Assembly: GCA_003024785.1 (NCBI GenBank)
Contig: PUQB01000512.1
Coordinates: 62,001 to 126,000 of the forward strand
DNA from: Selaginella tamariscina
Lineage: Eukaryota > Streptophyta > Lycopodiopsida > Selaginellales > Selaginellaceae
Direction: 5' to 3'
DNA length: 64,000 nt
Of this stretch, positions 58,593 to 64,000 are shown piece by piece. Each line of letters starts with the position of its first letter. Position 1 is the stretch's first letter. The position numbers and the translations under genes were made by a program. The notes beneath the pieces are model-generated. The model searched no databases. It was not told the origin of the DNA and saw nothing but the letters and a program-made list of their open reading frames with translations.

Positions 58593-59567
58593 ATGACTGA
58601 TTTTGAGCACTTTCAATGCGAGCACCAAATGTTGCTTCATGAGCTGGCCACTTTGCGCCAAGTGGTCACCGATCTGCAAGGCTCCACCCATGCGGCACAT
58701 GCAGCTGCTGATGCATCCTCCAAGGTTGCTGCGCAGGCTCTCTCTCAGGCATCGGTGGTTCCTTCTTCATCGAACGTTTCTCTGGAGCCGAAGATCAGCA
58801 TGCCAGAAAAGTTCAGTGGCAACCGTGCCGATTTCCAAGGTTTTCTAAATTAGATCTGGCTCTTGATCCGCATGCAACTATGCCGCTACTCGACTGATGC
58901 ATAAAAAGTTGGCCTTTGACATCCTTGCTAAGTGGATCTCCCCGGGCTTGGGTTGCCCCTTTGCTGGAACGTGACGACCCATTGATGGAAGATTTTGAGG
59001 GATTCGTGGCTGCCTTTGAAGCCTACTTTGGAGATCCTAAAAGTACCGTTCTGCATGCACAAAGTTACGGAGGCTCACACAAGGATCCAGACCAGCTTCA
59101 GTTTATGCATCCGAATCCAGCAATTGTGCACGAACATTCCATGGTATGAGACTGCATTGATCGAACACTTTCGTTTTGGGCTGAGGGATGATGTGAAGGA
59201 CCTTCTCCTTACGTTACCGGATGCTCAAACGTTAGTGGAGATCATGCAACAGGCCGTTCGTTGCGACAACCGTTTGTTTGAGCGCCGTCAGGAAAAATCC
59301 CGTCAGCAATTCCTGCCAGCCAATCCTGTAGCCGTAGCATATGTTCCTACGACACCTTCTGGAGCAGTTCCTATGGAGGTTAATAAATTCAAGCGTGGCC
59401 CACTTTCAACTGCTAAGAAGCAACGTCATCAGGGTGAGAACCTATGCTTGTATTGTGGTGAAGCAGGACATAAGGTGGCGGAATGTCCTAATAAAGCCAG
59501 AAAGTTCAAGACGCGTGAAGCCGAAACTGAAGTTCAGTCGGAAAACTTCAATGTCCACTTCGTCTAG
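58593..59567 (+). pseudogene. gag of gypsy copy 2
   Basis: ATG 58,593 opens MTDFEHFQCEHQMLLHELAT. Two frame changes (near 58,850 and 59,130) separate the parts. The C-terminal part has FGLRDDVKDLLLTLPDAQTL, a PMEVNKFKRG motif and an intact CCHC knuckle CLYCGEAGHKVAEC (59,449). It ends with SENFNVHFV and a stop at 59,567. It forms the virus-like capsid and binds RNA in related elements. Confidence 0.8.
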
Positions 59568-59579
59568 GAGCCGCGAAGT

Positions 59580-62315
59580 TGGACGTAGGTGCAGGCTCCA
59601 TTGGTGCTGCTCATACCATTCCATCACTTAAGCTTCTTGTACACATTCACCTCAATAACCGAGAGCTCAAGGAGTTTGCCCTGTTAGACACTGGTGCAAA
59701 TGCATGTTTCATGAATGACACTTTTGCAGCTCAGCATGGCATTCCGGGGTGAAGTTGAAGCGTGCAGTTCCTGTAGAGGTGGCCGATGGTCGTTTGATTG
59801 CTTCTGACGCAGTTACCCACGTTACCACACCTCTCTCTGCAGTCATGGCGCATTCAACTGTTCGATTTCCTTCAACTTGATCAAGACTCGGTCGATTCCC
59901 ATCATTTTTGGCATGCCATGGTTCGTTGTTGCAAATCTGCAGATCGACTGGAGGTCTAGGACGCTCACGTTTTCCTCTTTAACAGCCAGGATCAATCCTG
60001 TATCTTCCTGCGTGCAGGATACATCCTTGGTGTCTGAGGCAGTACAAGCTACAGGATTGACCATGCCTGTTCCTGTACCAGTGTTGAAGACTTCCTCCTC
60101 AATAGGATCCACCTCCTGTTGGTTCAGCACACTCACAGGCTTCCCTCACTCCTGTGCAACCACGGACTTCTGTACAGGATTCTTCCAATCCTGTACACTC
60201 GTCAACATCCACACAGGTTTCTCCCAATCCTGCCTCCTTTTGTTACTCTGCTTCTGTTCCACCCCCAAGATCCTTCCTCTTTTTCAGTCACAGCTCCCTC
60301 CTTCTCCTCTCCGAGTTCTTACCACTACCATGCATGAACTTACCACTGATCCTGCTCCTTTCCACCTTTTTGCCTTTCAAGTAACTCCTACGTCCTCTTC
60401 TACCTTTCCTGTGTCTGACTCTCCTGTTTTTCAATCTCCTTCGCCTACTCCTTTTCCTTCTCCTCCTTCTTCTCTACCATCCAAGTACCACGACTTTAAG
60501 GACGTTTTTGACAAGCACAAGGCTACAGTTCTTCCTGTTCACAGGTCCTACGACTGTCCTATTGATCTTGCAGAAGGAAAGACTCCACCGTTCGGACCGA
60601 TTTACGCATTGTCACCCACAGAGTTGGAGGTTCTTCGCCAGTACATCGAGGACAACTTGGCATCCGGCTTCATTCGTCACTCAAAGTCCCCTGCAGGAGC
60701 GCCTATCTTCTTTGTCAAGAAGAAGGATGGGAGTTTACGTTTGGTTGTGGACTACAGGGGTTTGAATCAAGTTACCATTCGGAATCGGTACCCGTTGCCA
60801 TTGATCCCGGAACTTCTCGATCGGCTGCGAGGAGCAAAGGTGTTCACGAAGATCGACTTACGAGGGGTACAACCTTGTACGGATTCGTCCAGGCGATGAG
60901 TGGAAGACTGCTTTTGTACAAGGTATGGACACTTCGAGTACACGGTAATGCCTTCGGCCTTACCAATGCCCCAGCCGTGTTCCAACACATGGTGAACGAC
61001 AACTTTCGTGACTTCTTACCAGTTTGTGGTGATCTACCTCGACGACATTTTGATTTTCTCCAAGGACCAGGCGGCACATGACAAGCATGTACGATTGGTT
61101 CTACAGTGGCTTCGCGAGCATGGCCTATGCGAAGTTGGAGAAGTGTTTTTTCGATAGGGATTCTGTGGAGTTCTTGGGCTACATCGTCTCTCCTGCTGGC
61201 GTTTCCATGGACATGCACAAGGTGAAGACCATCGTGGAGTGGGAGAGGCCCAAGTCTGTACGAGATGTACAATGTTTCCTTGGCTTTGCAAACTTCTACA
61301 GGCGGTTCATACAGGACTTCTCCAAGCGTGTACTTCCACTCACGGAACTCACCAAGCGCACAGAGGTTTTCTCTTGGTCCGACAAGGCGGAACATGCATT
61401 CACAACACTCAAGGACACCTTCACGACAGCTCCGATTTTAGCACATCCTGATCCTTCTCGTCCTTTCTTCGTTGAAGCAGATGCCTTGGATTTTGCAATA
61501 GGATCTGTCCTATCACAAGTTGGAGAAGACAAGTTGCTTCATCCTATAGCTTTTCACTCTCGTAAGTTCCTTCGGCGGAATCAATTACGAGATTCATGAC
61601 AAGGAACTCAAGGCCATTGTGGATTCGTTCGAGGAGTGGCGGCATTTCCTGGAAGGTGCTGCACATCCTGTACAAGTTCTTACGGATCACAAGAACCTGA
61701 GTATTTTCAAACGGCTCGAGTTCTCAGTCGACGATAGGCTAGGTGGGCGGAGTTCCTACACGTTTTGATTTCGTCATTGTCTACAGGCCCGGTTTTCGGA
61801 ATGGCAAGGCGGACGCATTGTCTAGGCGCTCTTACCTTGCACCGGTCCCAGGATCCTGCATATGACTATCAAAGACAAGTGCTGTTGGGTCCTGATCGAT
61901 TCCGGCTTGCGGCACTACAAGTTCATCAGGCTCCAGCAATTCAACACTTCTACAGGACATCCGTTCGCAGTTGGCTACAGACGACTTGGCAAGGAATGTG
62001 TTCTCACACATTAGTCCTGACATTGCAAGCTCCTCTTCCTCCAGTTCCCATTCAGACTACACGCTGTTTGCCATACAGGACGGACTCCTGTACCAAGAAG
62101 GTCTCCTGTACGTTCTGTTGGTGTTTGCAGGACTCGTATGGTACAGGATTGTTGATACCCCGGCTACAGGACATTTTGGTGTGGCCAAGACAATTGAGTT
62201 GGTGACTCGCAACTATTGATGGCCTGGGTTGCGAGGTTTTGTGGAAAGGTTTGTACGGAGTTGTGACACCTGCAACAGGTCGAAGATGCCTCGTCATGCA
62301 CCCTCTGGTCTTCTT
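59580..62315 (+). pseudogene. pol of gypsy copy 2 (protease to partial integrase)
   Basis: The protease motif LLDTGANACF (59,683) is intact. A 340-codon frame (59,877-60,899) covers a proline/serine-rich spacer and the start of reverse transcriptase ([20 protein letters not shown] then [15 protein letters not shown]). The YLDD core near 61,035 is split by a frame change. RNase H (FFVEADALDFAIGSVLSQVG, 61,465) and the RNase H/integrase linker follow. Integrase begins near 62,130 (GHFGVAKTIELVTRNY, then the CNRSKMPRHAPSG segment) and stops at 62,315 where the minus-strand LTR begins. Confidence 0.82.
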
Positions 62316-63553
62316 TGTCATAGTTTTTACTATGACTCGACCCTTTACTTTGGACGTTGACTGTTGTTACCTACTGTACTATGTTAATAAGCCCTAGGTG
62401 TAAAAGAAACAAGCCCGCTTAGTGCACTTGGATATCTAGTGATGGTCCGGCCGGGTGTCATTAGGTATTTGCAAGAAACTCTGGGCGAAGCTAGCACTTC
62501 CATCTAGAAAACTCTTACCTTGGTTTTCCGTGTCTCGGTTGGGTTAATGGCTAGTTCTAGTGAGTTCGGCATGTTGAATATGCTTAGAAATACCCCTAGG
62601 TTTGACAGGTTAGGGTTTAGGGGTCGATGGATAACTCATCAAGTATATTTCCTCTGGGAATGAGATTTCAGTGCTAGCCCACTTATGTAAACAGGAAAAC
62701 AGGGGGGGGGGCCTTTGTCACATAAATAAGGTAGTATATAGGAGTGAGGGTTCCTGGGTTCATGACTGAGCTCGTTACTCTTCTCCCGGTGCAAGCTCTA
62801 GCTTGTGTCGTTAAGGCACAACCCTCTGTTGTGCCGCCCTAACTTCCAGATGCCAGGGGTACGTCCCACCTTCGGGGTAGCCTACCCTTAACGTTGGCGA
62901 ATCCATGCTTGGGAGGTCTTGTCGGAATGCACGTTTCAAGAGGCAGAGGTTGAGGCTTGTCTCCAGCCTCCTCTTCCACGTCAAGATAAGAGCAACACTC
63001 ACAGCTGTTAAACAGGAAAAGGGCTCTCTGCCTCACCTTTTCCTATTTAACCTGTTTCCTTCACGCAGACAGGAAACCTTTCATACAACATACAGGAAAG
63101 GCTACACCCTTTCCTTCTCAACTCTCAATATATCTTTATATATATCAGACTTCTCCCAGTGCCACTATGACTGGTCTCCAAAGTCAAGGGCAAGAACGGA
63201 TTTTGGCTATTGCCTTGTTAGATCCATTCATTGAGAGTACATAAACACACACAAGATTCTCTAATATGCATCTTTCATTACTAACATGAACACAAAAGAC
63301 AAAGTGTAGAGAACCTTTATCTCCTGCTAAAACTTCAAATGGAGACCCCTCCTTCGTTGCCCTAACTTCCCTTAACTACTCTTTCTCTCGCCACGTCATC
63401 CTTTTCCCTTTTCCTTTTCCTTTTCCTTACCTTTTCCTCTCGGTAAGGATTTTCCTCTTCCAAAGCCTTCCTTCCATACTTACTTACGGACCTTCCTACC
63501 CTTATTCTCTCTACAGTAGGACGTCCTATGCTCCTAATATTTTACCTTTAACA
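62316..63553 (-). repeat. 3' LTR (1.24 kb) of a minus-strand LTR retrotransposon
   Basis: On the minus strand it runs from TGTTAAAGGTAAAATATT (63,553) to AAAAACTATGACA (62,316), i.e. TG...CA ends. Directly upstream on that strand is the purine tract AAGGAGGGGGCAG. The plus-strand left edge cuts gypsy copy 2 integrase in mid-codon context. A TATATAAAG box near 63,130 on the minus strand could serve its promoter. A G-run of ten or more lies at about 62,703-62,712. Confidence 0.75.
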
Positions 63554-64000
63554 CTGCCCCCTCCTTATTGTTGCTGTGTCCTCACGGCAACACATCCTGC
63601 GCATCATCCTGATATTCCACCTCCTCCTGATCCTTATACTTCTGAAACTCCGCCTTTTCCTTATCGAGCTCCTGCTGCACCATTGCTACTTGAAGACGAA
63701 ACGCCTACGCCTCCTTCCTAAGCTGCTCGTTCTCGTCCTGAAAGACGCTGGAACTCGTCCACCACCACCGACAATATCGTGGCAGTCTGCTGGGTTTCAT
63801 CTCTTGCTCGCACTAACCTCTGGAACAATGTCATGGCTCTTGTGACGTCACCGTGGGCTTAAGCTCCACCACCGGACTTGGAGTCCTCTGCTTAATCGGT
63901 CGCTGAATCCCCTTACTCACAAGTCCCTGGAGTGCCGTCATCTTCGGCGCCATCACGCTCTCCACTGCTTGTACAATGAGCCGCTGAATGTCTGCCCTAT
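63554..64000 (-). pseudogene. 3' coding end of the minus-strand LTR retrotransposon (partial)
   Basis: On the minus strand a helical, coiled-coil-like reading (FRLQVAMVQQELDKEKAEFQ, then KYKDQEEVEYQDDAQ) ends in a stop about 30 bases before the polypurine tract. Further upstream, VMAPKMTALQGLVSKGIQRP is in the same strand but separated by stops. The element continues beyond the window. The class (Copia, gypsy or non-autonomous) cannot be judged from this piece. Confidence 0.5.

Larger units (their letters stand above)
57970..62315 (+). mobile_element. Ty3/gypsy chromovirus copy 2, truncated by a nested LTR element
   Basis: Same family and orientation as the element at 3,197-28,486. It has its own 5' LTR (57,970-58,493), gag and pol up to integrase, then is interrupted at 62,315. 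The left flanking 5-mer is GATAC. Its open frames are longer than in copy 1 (up to 340 codons), so it is the younger or less decayed copy. Confidence 0.9.

Noticed and set aside
62700..62714. Poly-G run as a functional G-quadruplex or sequencing adaptor trace
   Set aside because: A single homopolymer within an LTR; length is unreliable and nothing else supports a function.

Overview
The window is nuclear DNA of a land plant, most likely a non-seed plant (bryophyte, lycophyte or fern), though the lineage cannot be fixed from sequence alone. The evidence is a plant A-type cytochrome P450 and a PSPG-box glycosyltransferase, BAHD acyltransferase remnants, TTTAGGG-type telomeric motifs, Ty3/gypsy chromoviruses, and spliceosomal introns of only 50-61 bp. 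Most of the 64 kb is mobile DNA nested in mobile DNA, separated by very AT-rich intergenic sequence.

Layout. 1.1-2.1 kb is a truncated duplicate of the promoter and first codons of a P450. 3,197-28,486 is one Ty3/gypsy element (target duplication GCCAT/GCCAC) interrupted twice. The first interruption, 8,582-22,783, is a 14.2-kb element with 21-bp terminal inverted repeats. It carries a leftward DUF7869-type transposase-like gene, and a rightward ParB-like/methyltransferase-like fusion gene followed by a HAD (FCP1-type) phosphatase-like gene. Between the divergent genes lie two arrays of the perfect palindrome GGCGGGATTAATCCCGCC (about 10 and about 25 copies), separated by an AT-rich, microsatellite-rich core with telomere-like repeats. 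The second, 23,083-28,195, is a complete 5.1-kb DNA element with 23-bp perfect terminal inverted repeats and an 8-bp target duplication TATAGGAT, sitting in the gypsy 3' LTR. 30,275-34,867 is a second, older gypsy element with short LTRs and target duplication CTTTA.

34.9-53.6 kb holds the host-type genes: a P450 (38.8-40.3 kb) flanked by inverted duplicated arms, scattered BAHD acyltransferase fragments (34.9, 35.8-36.6, 41.8-43.5, 46.2 kb), a hAT transposase gene (48.1-51.5 kb) and a UDP-glycosyltransferase (52.1-53.6 kb, minus). P450, BAHD and UGT families together suggest the remains of a specialised-metabolism locus. 57,970-62,315 is a second copy of the first gypsy family, cut by a minus-strand LTR retrotransposon whose 3' LTR is 62,316-63,553.

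The most unusual object is the 14.2-kb element. It couples a ParB-like protein, fused to a methylase-like fold with a degenerate catalytic motif, to dense arrays of a perfect palindrome placed upstream of both transcription units and once inside an intron of the ParB gene. This invites a protein-palindrome recognition model (partition-like, methylation-like, or transcriptional), which is inference only. Nearly all genes here, including the otherwise well-conserved P450, carry single-base frame breaks, so either widespread decay or uncorrected long-read indels must be kept in mind.
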